A stretch of 60,732 nucleotides of DNA from Caulobacter segnis (GTDB lineage Bacteria > Pseudomonadota > Alphaproteobacteria > Caulobacterales > Caulobacteraceae). Under the pieces are notes generated by a model. That model was not told the DNA's origin, made no database searches, and saw only the letters and a program-made list of their open reading frames with translations. The stretch spans positions 1 through 60,732 of the forward strand of contig NZ_QFQZ01000020.1 in the NCBI RefSeq assembly GCF_003243465.1. The letters are read 5' to 3'. Numbering within the stretch: the first letter of the stretch is position 1; every line of letters begins with the position of its first letter. Position numbers and translations under genes: made by a program. Below, in pieces: positions 16,204 through 23,541 of the stretch.

Positions 16204-17073
16204 ATGACCCTGACCCTCGTCAAAGCCTGGACCGCCGCCAAGGACCGCCTGAAGGACGCCGGCATCGATCAGCCTTCGATCGACGCGCGCCTGATGCTGG
16301 AGGTCGCCGCCGGCGTCACCCGCACCGAGATCGTCACCGATCCCTATCGCGAACTCACCGCCGAGCAGCAGGCGATGCTGGAAGATTTCCTGGCCCGCCG
16401 CGCCCGCCGCGAGCCGGTCAGCCACATCATCGGCCGCAAGGGCTTCTGGAAGATCCTGCTGCAGGTGAACAAGAACGTCCTGACCCCGCGTCCGGAGACC
16501 GAGGTCATCGTCGACGAGGTGCTCAAGGCCTTCCCCGAGGCCATGCCGTTCTCGATGCTGGACCTGGGCGTCGGCTCGGGCACGATCCTGCTGGCGGTGC
16601 TGGCCGAGCGGCCGGCCGCCAAGGGGCTGGGCGTCGACGCGTCCGATGAGGCCCTGGCCGTGGCGCGCGACAACGCCGCCAACCTCGATCTCAACAACCG
16701 CGCGGCCCTGATGCATGGCGACTGGACGGCGGGGCTGGGCGACGCCAGCTTCGACCTCGTCGTCTCCAACCCGCCCTACATCCCGACGGCGGTGATCGAG
16801 ACGCTCGAGCCGGAGGTTCGCGACCACGAACCGCGCCTTGCTTTGGACGGCGGCGCCGACGGCCTGGACGCCTATCGCCTGCTGGCGCCGGAGATCCTGC
16901 GCGTGCTCAAGCCCGGCGGCATGTTCGCCGTCGAGATCGGCTACGACCAGTCCAAGGATGTCGAAGCGCTGTTCAACGCGGCCGGGGCGCAGCAGGTCCG
17001 GACGATCAAGGACCTGTCGACGCACGACCGCGTGGTCACCGGGGTGAAAAATCCCTTGGAAACCGGGGCGTGA
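16204..17073 (+). CDS. prmC: Peptide chain release factor N5-glutamine methyltransferase
   Basis: Methylates the Gln of the GGQ motif in release factors RF1 and RF2, in the cytoplasm. The 289-residue protein has the N-terminal helical RF-binding region, RKGFWKILLQVNKNVLTPRPETEVIV, the SAM motif LDLGVGSGTILLAVL and the catalytic NPPYIP. The ATG at 16204 begins the family's usual N-terminus; an upstream in-frame ATG would run through the parD operator region. It is usually next to prfA, which is not in this window on this side. Confidence 0.93.
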   Translation: MTLTLVKAWTAAKDRLKDAGIDQPSIDARLMLEVAAGVTRTEIVTDPYRELTAEQQAMLEDFLARRARREPVSHIIGRKGFWKILLQVNKNVLTPRPETEVIVDEVLKAFPEAMPFSMLDLGVGSGTILLAVLAERPAAKGLGVDASDEALAVARDNAANLDLNNRAALMHGDWTAGLGDASFDLVVSNPPYIPTAVIETLEPEVRDHEPRLALDGGADGLDAYRLLAPEILRVLKPGGMFAVEIGYDQSKDVEALFNAAGAQQVRTIKDLSTHDRVVTGVKNPLETGA

Positions 17074-17332
17074 ACCGCTAGACGAGTCTTGTCTCCTTCC
17101 AGATCGTCGGGTGATGGGAAAAGCGAGCGCAGACGCTTAAGGGCGTAAGGCGTTGGCGAGGCTCCCCCGGCAGGCGCGCCCGGTCCGCCGGTCGCCGCGC
17201 CGTAAAGAGCAGGACGGGGGCTCTACGGAAACCAGTGTCTCTGACATCGACGAGGGGTCGACCCGCCTAGAGACCAGCAAGGCCGGATGCGCCAGCTCAA
17301 GACTGACCTCCCGGACAGGTTCAGAAGAGAAC

Positions 17333-18397
17333 ATGAGAGATTTCAAAGGCATGAAGCGCCAGCGCGGCCGCAACAATCGCGGTGGCAGCGGCGGCAAGCC
17401 TCAGCAGCACAACGCTAACCGCGCGTTCGATTCGAACGGTCCGGAAGGCGTGAAGGTGCGCGGCGCGGCCCAGAGCGTCTATGAGAAGTACCAGCAGCTG
17501 GCCCGCGACGCCTCGTCGTCCGGCGACCGGGTGCTGGCGGAAAACTATCTCCAGCACGCCGAGCACTATTTCCGCGTCCTGCGCGCGATCCAGCCGAATC
17601 GTCCGGTGGCCGACATCGTCGGCAAGGACGTCTACGCCGCCTACGAGATCGACTTCGAGGCCGAGCCGCCGGAAGAACCCGAAGTCGCCGAGACGCCCGC
17701 CGAGGGCCAGGGCGAGGGTTCCGACAGCGAAGGCGGCGAGCAGCGCCGCGACCGCTTCGAAGGCCGTGACCGCAACCGGGATCGCGACCGCAATCGCGAC
17801 GACCGCCAGCGCGACGACCGCAACCGCGACAACCGCGACGGCGAAGGCCGCCGGGACCGCTGGCGCGACCGCGACGATCGCTCGGAAGGGCGCGACCGCA
17901 ACCGCGACGATCGTCCTCGTGACGACCGTCCCCGCGAAGACCGTCCCCGCGAAGACCGCTTCCGCGACCGCGACGACCGCCCGCGCGACGACCGTCCGCG
18001 CGAGGATCGTCCGGCCGCCGAGGGCGACCAGCCGCAGGGCGAGGGCCAGGGCGAGCAGCGCGAGGGCCGCCGCCGTCGCGACCGCAATCGTGACCGGGAC
18101 CGTGACTGGCAGCCGCGCGGCGATCGCGATCCGCTGGCCGTGATCGAGCCGGAAGCCTCGCCCCTGACCGCCGAAGCCCCGGCCGAGGAGGGCTCGCCCC
18201 TCCTGCGCGGCCAGGACGGCGCGGTCAGCCACGCCCCCGCCTTCCTCGGCCGCAAGACCGAGCGCGCCGCCCCCGAGTCCGCGCCGGAAGCCGCGCCCGA
18301 AGGCGAGGAGGTCAAGAAGCCCCGCCGCCGCCGCGCGCCCCGCAGCTTCGAGGCCAGCGAAGCCGCTCCGGCGGAAACCAGCTCCGACGAGGGCTGA
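17333..18397 (+). CDS. DUF4167 domain protein with long Arg/Asp-rich disordered region
   Basis: A 354-residue protein. Residues about 1-105 are the conserved DUF4167 domain (MKRQRGRNNRGGSGGKPQ, then GAAQSVYEKYQQLARDASSS and AENYLQHAEHYFRVLRAI). Residues about 140-260 are almost pure Arg, Asp, Asn and Glu in irregular units such as RDRDRNRDDRQRDDRNRDNR, predicted to be disordered. The C-terminus is Pro/Ala/Glu-rich with a KKPRRRRAPRSF basic patch. The N-terminal RGRNNRGG suggests RNA binding, but no function is established. The ATG at 17333 opens the conserved domain; the 260 bp before it hold no gene. Confidence 0.85.
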   Translation: MRDFKGMKRQRGRNNRGGSGGKPQQHNANRAFDSNGPEGVKVRGAAQSVYEKYQQLARDASSSGDRVLAENYLQHAEHYFRVLRAIQPNRPVADIVGKDVYAAYEIDFEAEPPEEPEVAETPAEGQGEGSDSEGGEQRRDRFEGRDRNRDRDRNRDDRQRDDRNRDNRDGEGRRDRWRDRDDRSEGRDRNRDDRPRDDRPREDRPREDRFRDRDDRPRDDRPREDRPAAEGDQPQGEGQGEQREGRRRRDRNRDRDRDWQPRGDRDPLAVIEPEASPLTAEAPAEEGSPLLRGQDGAVSHAPAFLGRKTERAAPESAPEAAPEGEEVKKPRRRRAPRSFEASEAAPAETSSDEG

Positions 18398-18423
18398 TCG
18401 CGACGGACAGTCTGCCGTGAAAA

Positions 18424-18449
18424 GGAGCCGCGAAAGCGGCTCCTTTTTT
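18424..18449 (+). terminator. Intrinsic terminator after the DUF4167 gene
   Basis: GGAGCCGC (18424-18431), a GAAA tetraloop and GCGGCTCC (18436-18443) form a perfect 8-bp stem followed by six T residues. Confidence 0.93.
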
Positions 18450-18558
18450 CGTTGCGGCGCGTTCTGAGGACGACCTGCGGCGTTACGCGCCATCCGCTGC
18501 GCTTGGCTGAACGCCGTTTTCGGCGATAGGGTCTGATTTGCAGCCAGCGGAGCGACGT

Positions 18559-19617
18559 ATGGCGTCAAGACGCAAGTCGACCTCGAGATCGTTTGGCGGC
18601 GGCGCCGATGGCCAGGACGCGGCGGTCGACGCTCGCTACCGCGCCATTGTCGACACCGCCGTGGACGCGATCGTGGTGATCGACGAACAGGGACGGATCC
18701 AGGCCTTCAATCCCGCCGCCGAGCGGCTGTTCGGCTACCCGGCGGGCGACATGGTCGGCCAGAACGTCAACCGGCTGATGCCCGAGCCCTACCACGCCGA
18801 GCACGACGGCTACCTGGCGCGCTATCACCAGACCGGCGAGCGCCGGATCATCGGCATCGGCCGCGAGGTCAGCGGTCGCCGCAGCGACGGCACGACCTTT
18901 CCGCTGGAGCTCTCGATCGCCGAGTGGCGGGACGATGGGCGCCGATACTTCACGGGCGTCATGCGCGACGTCACCGACCGCAAGCGCGCCGAAGAGCTGC
19001 AGCGGCTGATGATCCATGAGCTGAACCACCGGGTGAAGAACACCCTGGCCACGGTGCAGTCGGTCGCGGGACAGACGCTGCGCAACGCCGACGACCTGCA
19101 CGGCGCGCGCGAAAGCCTGACGCGCCGGCTCCTGGCCCTGGCGCAGGGCCACGACATTCTCACGCGCGAAAGCTGGGACGGGGCGGAGCTGGGCGACATC
19201 GTCGCCGCGGTGGTGGCCGCCCATGCCGAGCCCGAGCAGTTCCAGATCGAAGGCCCGCCCGTGCGCCTCGCGCCCAAGGCGACCCTGGCCCTGTCGATGG
19301 CGCTGCATGAACTAATGACAAACGCCGCCAAGTATGGCGCGCTCTCCCAGCTTGACGGACAGGTGCGCCTGACCTGGCGGCGGACGGACGGCGTCGCGGA
19401 CGAGCGGCTGCAGCTGCGCTGGGAGGAAATCAATGGGCCGCCTGTCAACGAGCCGACCCGGCAAGGTTTCGGAACACGCCTCATCACCGGCGGCCTGGCG
19501 CGCGAGCTTGGCGGCTCCGTCGCGCTCGACTACCGGCCGGGCGGCGTCGTTTGCGAGATCGACGCCCAGCTCGCCCGCACCGGCCAGTCGAACCGGTTCA
19601 TCCACGGCGCGGCCTGA
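18559..19617 (+). CDS. PAS sensor histidine kinase, HWE family, with FixL-like PAS domain
   Basis: A soluble 352-residue kinase without TM segments. Residues about 24-143 form a PAS domain and residues about 148-345 an HWE kinase core with phospho-acceptor His157 in HELNHRVKN and the W-x-E motif in LQLRWEEINGPP. The PAS part reads MPEPYHAEHDGYLARYHQTG and RIIGIGREVSGRRSDGTTFP. These are the same blocks as the haem PAS of FixL, with His82 where FixL has its haem-ligating His, and Arg88 and Arg102 where Bradyrhizobium FixL has Arg206 and Arg220. Haem binding and oxygen sensing are inference. The ATG at 18559 has GGAG upstream. A response regulator frame overlaps or abuts its 3' end. Confidence 0.85.
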   Translation: MASRRKSTSRSFGGGADGQDAAVDARYRAIVDTAVDAIVVIDEQGRIQAFNPAAERLFGYPAGDMVGQNVNRLMPEPYHAEHDGYLARYHQTGERRIIGIGREVSGRRSDGTTFPLELSIAEWRDDGRRYFTGVMRDVTDRKRAEELQRLMIHELNHRVKNTLATVQSVAGQTLRNADDLHGARESLTRRLLALAQGHDILTRESWDGAELGDIVAAVVAAHAEPEQFQIEGPPVRLAPKATLALSMALHELMTNAAKYGALSQLDGQVRLTWRRTDGVADERLQLRWEEINGPPVNEPTRQGFGTRLITGGLARELGGSVALDYRPGGVVCEIDAQLARTGQSNRFIHGAA

Positions 19618-19621
19618 GCCC

Positions 19622-19963
19622 CTGCGCATCCTCGTTGTCGAGGACGAGCTGTTCGTGGCCATGCTGGTCGAGGACCTGCTGGGCGACCTGGGATGCCAGG
19701 TCGTGGGGCCGGCCTCGTCGGCGGCGGAAGCGATCCGGATCGCCGAGAGCGGGACGTTCGACTTCGCGCTGCTGGACGTCAATCTGGGCGATGGCGCGAC
19801 GTCGTTCGACGCCGCCGAGATCCTGCGCCTGCGCGGCGTGCCGTTCGCCTTCGTGACCGGCTACGGCGAGCAGGGCGTGCGGGCGGACCTCCGGGACGCG
19901 CCGATTCTCTCCAAGCCGATCGACCCCTCGCGCCTGGCCCGGATCGTCGACGCAATAGGCTGA
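19622..19963 (+). CDS. Single-domain response regulator (start uncertain)
   Basis: A receiver domain. It starts LRILVVEDELFVAMLVEDLL, has the phospho-acceptor Asp in FALLDVNLGDG, PFAFVTGYGEQG (a form of the FATGUY motif of alphaproteobacterial single-domain regulators), and the conserved Lys in ILSKPID. The fold begins only 5 bp after the kinase stop but in another frame. Between 19433 (ATG, 185 bp inside the kinase gene) and the receiver start the only start-like codons are a TTG at 19508 and the CTG at 19622. The CTG is listed as a minimal boundary; the real start is unresolved. It is the natural partner of the upstream kinase. Confidence 0.7.
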   Translation: MRILVVEDELFVAMLVEDLLGDLGCQVVGPASSAAEAIRIAESGTFDFALLDVNLGDGATSFDAAEILRLRGVPFAFVTGYGEQGVRADLRDAPILSKPIDPSRLARIVDAIG

Positions 19964-19981
19964 AGGCCGGCGCCGCGGGGC

Positions 19982-20632
19982 TCAGTCGCGCAGCTGCCTT
20001 TCGATCAGCCGCATCATCTCGTCATAGTCCTCCGGCGTCCGCTGCTCCTGGCCCAGTAGCGCGATGGACGCGTGGCGCGTGGTGCGGAAGACGATGGCCT
20101 GCCCGAGCAGCGAAAAGGCGCGGATCATGTCGCGGCGCTCGACCGCGCGTCCGTCCAGGGCGGCCAGCAGCTCCGCCAGCACCGTCATGTACGGCCGTGT
20201 CAGTTTTTCATGCAGAACCTGGGTCGCGGGCGAGGGATTGAGCTGTTCGCGCAGCAGGATCCGCGCCCAGTCCAGGCTGCCGTCTTCGCTGTGCGCCTCG
20301 AGGAGCGCGCGCAGGACCTGGCTGATGGCGGCGACCAGGGTGTCGCGATCGGGACGCGCGCCGCCCAGGATCTCGCGCGCCTTGTCCTGGGCCGGGCCGA
20401 TCAGCTCCAGCCCGCGCTCGGCGATAAGCTCCGCGACCGCGATATACAGACCTTCCTTGCCCCTGAAGTGATAGCTGACCATGGCGACGGTGACGCCCGC
20501 CTGGGCGGCGATGTCGCGCACGCTGGCCGCTTCATAGGTGTGGCGCGCGAACGCCTTCAGGCCGGCCTCCAGCAGGCGCGCGCGCGTCAGGGCCGCGTCT
20601 TCGCGCCGGCTTTCTTCGGACTTTCGTCTCAT
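19982..20632 (-). CDS. TetR/AcrR family transcriptional regulator
   Basis: A 216-residue repressor-type protein. The N-terminal HTH is ARLLEAGLKAFARHTYEAASVRDIAAQAGVTVAMVSYHFRGKEGLY. The C-terminal domain (LLREQLNPSPATQVLHEKLTRPYMTVLAELL) resembles the CecR/YbiH-type ligand domain (DUF1956). The ATG at 20632 starts a basic arm before the HTH; another ATG at 20674 is possible. It converges with the response regulator and is divergent from the chemoreceptor at 20854. Ligand and targets are unknown. Confidence 0.87.
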   Translation of the reverse strand: MRRKSEESRREDAALTRARLLEAGLKAFARHTYEAASVRDIAAQAGVTVAMVSYHFRGKEGLYIAVAELIAERGLELIGPAQDKAREILGGARPDRDTLVAAISQVLRALLEAHSEDGSLDWARILLREQLNPSPATQVLHEKLTRPYMTVLAELLAALDGRAVERRDMIRAFSLLGQAIVFRTTRHASIALLGQEQRTPEDYDEMMRLIERQLRD

Positions 20633-20853
20633 GGGCCGGGACGATGCTGCGATGACCTGAACAAAGTCAAACATCAGTGTGCTCGCGATGATTGCGCTGT
20701 CTTTTTTCGACTATTTTGAAGTGCCGCTCCCAAACCGCCCCGGAGGAAACGGACTGTTAACCTCGATGCTAAACATCAGTTTTGCATTCGAGGGCGCCAG
20801 GCCGTTTCTATTCCGAAGCGGCGACGGCGCAGGGCTGGGGGCCGCTGCACATC

Positions 20854-22734
20854 ATGAACAATCTCAAGATCGGCACGAAGATATCGGTGCTCGTCGTGGC
20901 GCTGGGGGCGATCTGCCTGGCCATCGCCGGCTATGGGGCGCTGCGGGTCAAGGGCGTCGACGACGCCTACACGGTGATGACGGACGTGCGCATGCCGGCG
21001 CAGGTGGCGCTGATCCGCGCCAACCGTAGCGTCAGCCAGATGGGCTATGCGAGCGCCCTCAGCGTGATCAGCGCCGACCCGAGCCACACAACAGAGGCCG
21101 TGGCCAACTACAAGAAGGCGCGCGCCAAGACCGCCAGCTACCTGGAGGCGGCGGCCGCAGGCCTGCCGAAACAGGAAAAGAACTTCGTGCAGTTGCAGGA
21201 CAAGCTGCGGCGCGCGACGGCGGCGATGGATCGCGCGGTGGCGCTGGCCGAGCAGGGCCGCAAGGCCGAGGCCAGCGTCGCTCTCGAAGCGGCCGCGCCC
21301 GTCGTGGCGTCCTATTCGGACCTCGCCGTCAAGATGACCGACGCGACCATCAACACGCTCAACGCCGAGTCCAATACGTTGAGCAGCGACTCCCAACGCA
21401 CGGGGCTGAAGCTGCTGGCGATCGCCGCCCTCGCCGTGGCGGCGGCGGTCGGCGCGTCGCTGTGGATGGCGACGACCGCGATCGCCCGGCCGCTGAAGGG
21501 CCTGGCCGGCGACATGAAGCGCCTGGCGGGCGGCGACCTCGAGGTCGCGGTCACGGGGCAGGAGCGTCGTGACGAGGTCGGGCTGATGGCCCAGGCGGTC
21601 CAGGTGTTCAAGGACAACGGCCTCAAGGCCCGCGCCCTGGCCGCCGACGCCGAGCGCCTGAAGGCCGAGGCCGACATCGCCAGCAACCGGACCGAGGCGC
21701 AGCGCCGCGCCAACGAGGCCGAGCAGGCGATGGTCGTGCAGGCCCTGGCCGCCAGCCTCAGCCGCCTGGCCGAGGGCGACCTGACCACCCAGATCGAGGC
21801 GGAGTTCCAGGGCCAGTACGCCCAGATCAAGGCCGACTTCAACGCCGCGGTCGAGAGCCTGCGCGGCGCCATGTCGGCGATCTCGGAATCGACCAGCGGC
21901 ATTCGCGGCGGTTCGGAGGAGATCGCCGTCGCCTCGAACGACCTGTCGCGCCGCACCGAGCAGCAGGCGGCCAACCTGGAAGAGACCGCCGCCGCCCTCG
22001 ACCAGATCACCGCCACCGTCCGCACCAGCGCCGCCGGCGCCCGCGAGGCCTCCGACGCCGCCGCCCAGGCGACTCGCGACGCCACCAACTCGGGCAAGGT
22101 GATGCGCGACGCGGTCTCGGCCATGGTCGAGATCGAGCAGAGCTCCAGCCAGATCAACAGCATCATCAGCGTGATCGACGAGATCGCCTTCCAGACCAAC
22201 CTGCTGGCCCTGAACGCCGGGGTCGAGGCGGCGCGGGCCGGCGACGCGGGCAAGGGCTTCGCGGTGGTCGCCCAGGAGGTGCGGGCTCTGGCCCAGCGCT
22301 CGGCCGAGGCGGCCAAGGAGATCAAGGACCTGATCGCCGGCAGCTCGGCCCACGTCTCGCGCGGCGTGCAGCTGGTGGGCGAGACCGAGAAGGCGCTCAG
22401 CGACATCGTCTCCAAGGTGACCCAGATCGACGGCCTGATCTCGCGGATCGCCCAGTCGTCCCAGGAGCAGGCCACCGGCCTGAACCAGGTCAACCAGGCG
22501 GTGAACCAGCTGGACCAGGTGACCCAGCAGAACGCGGCCATGGTCGAGGAGGCTACGGCCGCCGTCTCCAGCCTGCGCGGCGAAGCCGGCAAGCTGACCA
22601 GCCTGGTGGCGCGGTTCAACCTGCAAGGCGGGAGCGCGCGCGCCCTGGCCGGCCGACCCGGCGCTTCGGGCGGGCTGACCGTCGCCGAGGCCCAGCAGCG
22701 CGCCGCCGCCTTTGCGAGCGCTTCGGCCGCCTAG
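20854..22734 (+). CDS. Methyl-accepting chemotaxis protein (4HB-type sensor)
   Basis: A 626-residue chemoreceptor starting MNNLKIGTKISVLVVALGAI. It has a first TM helix (about 8-28), a periplasmic four-helix-bundle-like region (about 30-185), a second TM helix (about 188-210), HAMP (RPLKGLAGDMKRLAGGDLEV), a coiled linker, a second HAMP-like segment (LSRLAEGDLTTQI) and a signalling domain with EIAFQTNLLALNAGVEAARAGD. The start was chosen at the ATG that opens the TM helix; the frame is open further upstream to 20782. No pentapeptide for CheR binding is seen at the C-terminus. Confidence 0.9.
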   Translation: MNNLKIGTKISVLVVALGAICLAIAGYGALRVKGVDDAYTVMTDVRMPAQVALIRANRSVSQMGYASALSVISADPSHTTEAVANYKKARAKTASYLEAAAAGLPKQEKNFVQLQDKLRRATAAMDRAVALAEQGRKAEASVALEAAAPVVASYSDLAVKMTDATINTLNAESNTLSSDSQRTGLKLLAIAALAVAAAVGASLWMATTAIARPLKGLAGDMKRLAGGDLEVAVTGQERRDEVGLMAQAVQVFKDNGLKARALAADAERLKAEADIASNRTEAQRRANEAEQAMVVQALAASLSRLAEGDLTTQIEAEFQGQYAQIKADFNAAVESLRGAMSAISESTSGIRGGSEEIAVASNDLSRRTEQQAANLEETAAALDQITATVRTSAAGAREASDAAAQATRDATNSGKVMRDAVSAMVEIEQSSSQINSIISVIDEIAFQTNLLALNAGVEAARAGDAGKGFAVVAQEVRALAQRSAEAAKEIKDLIAGSSAHVSRGVQLVGETEKALSDIVSKVTQIDGLISRIAQSSQEQATGLNQVNQAVNQLDQVTQQNAAMVEEATAAVSSLRGEAGKLTSLVARFNLQGGSARALAGRPGASGGLTVAEAQQRAAAFASASAA

Positions 22735-22762
22735 TCAGGACCTTCAGCGAGAGCCTATCCCG

Positions 22763-22794
22763 CGGGGAGTCGCGCAAGCGGCTCCCCGTCTTCG
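22763..22794 (+). terminator. Probable terminator hairpin after the chemoreceptor gene
   Basis: CGGGGAGTCGC (22763-22773), loop GCAA, GCGGCTCCCCG (22778-22788), then TCTTCG. The stem is strong with one T-G pair, but the T tract is poor. Confidence 0.6.
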
Positions 22795-22883
22795 TGAGCG
22801 TTATGCTCGGACGCTCCCGGCCGGGCGCGAACCTCCGCCGCCCCCTGGCGTTAGGTTTACACGCCCAAGTTCAGGAGCCCTCC

Positions 22884-23474
22884 ATGCGCCTCGCCGCCGT
22901 CCTCGTCCTGTCCCTGTCGACCGCCGGTCCCGCCCTGGCCGCCTCCGCCGACTGGCGCGCGGACGCCCGGCGCGCCGATGTCCGCCGGCTGGAGCGGCTG
23001 GACGAGGCCTGGACGACGGCGCTGGCCGAGGCGCGGGCCCAGGGCCAGGGCCGCGCGCTGACGCGCCTGGGCGTCCTGGCCGATCCGCGCGTGTCGCTGC
23101 CGCGTCCGCAGCCGACGCCGGGCGCCTACCGCTGCCGCACCGTCAAGATCGGCTCCCCCAACGGCGGCCCGGGCCTGGTGACCTATGGCTGGTTCCGCTG
23201 CCGGGTGGCGCTGAGCCCGGGTGGCGACCTGACCCTGGAGAAGGTCACCGGCTCGCAGCGGCAGGCCGGAAACCTCTATCCCGAGGCCCCGCGCCGCCTG
23301 GTGTTCCTGGGCGCCGTCGCCTGGGGAAGCGGCGAGGGCCGCGCCCAGTACGGCCGCGACGCCGAGCGCGACCAGATCGGCGTGTTCGAGCGCATCGGCG
23401 CCGACCGCTACCGCCTGACCCTGCCGTGGCCGCACCAGGAGTCGACGCTCGACCTGCTGGAGCTGCGGCGCTGA
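22884..23474 (+). CDS. DUF4893 domain-containing exported protein
   Basis: A 196-residue protein with a signal peptide (MRLAAVLVLSLSTAGPALAA). The mature part has the DUF4893 pattern: DWRADARRADVRRLERLDEAWTTALAEA, then LPRPQPTPGAYRCRTVKIG and TYGWFRCRVALSP, with two conserved cysteines. Function is unknown; the protein is probably periplasmic. The ATG at 22884 has AGGAG close upstream and begins the signal sequence. It converges on a chemoreceptor gene. Confidence 0.82.
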   Translation: MRLAAVLVLSLSTAGPALAASADWRADARRADVRRLERLDEAWTTALAEARAQGQGRALTRLGVLADPRVSLPRPQPTPGAYRCRTVKIGSPNGGPGLVTYGWFRCRVALSPGGDLTLEKVTGSQRQAGNLYPEAPRRLVFLGAVAWGSGEGRAQYGRDAERDQIGVFERIGADRYRLTLPWPHQESTLDLLELRR

Positions 23475-23490
23475 TCCGCGTCGGGAAGGA

Positions 23491-23541
23491 CTAGAGCGTT
23501 TCTCGATCCGACAGCCGTTTCACGCCGATCGGATGCTCTAG
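23491..23541. terminator. Palindrome between convergent genes (bidirectional terminator candidate)
   Basis: CTAGAGC (23491-23497) pairs with GCTCTAG (23535-23541), and ATCCGA pairs with TCGGAT inside. The distal arm contains the stop codon of the minus-strand chemoreceptor. It lies between two convergent genes, so it could end both. Confidence 0.5.

Noticed and set aside
17760..18010. Tandem DNA repeat or CRISPR-like array in the DUF4167 gene
   Set aside because: The repetition comes from Arg/Asp codons in one open frame; units are irregular and there are no spacers.
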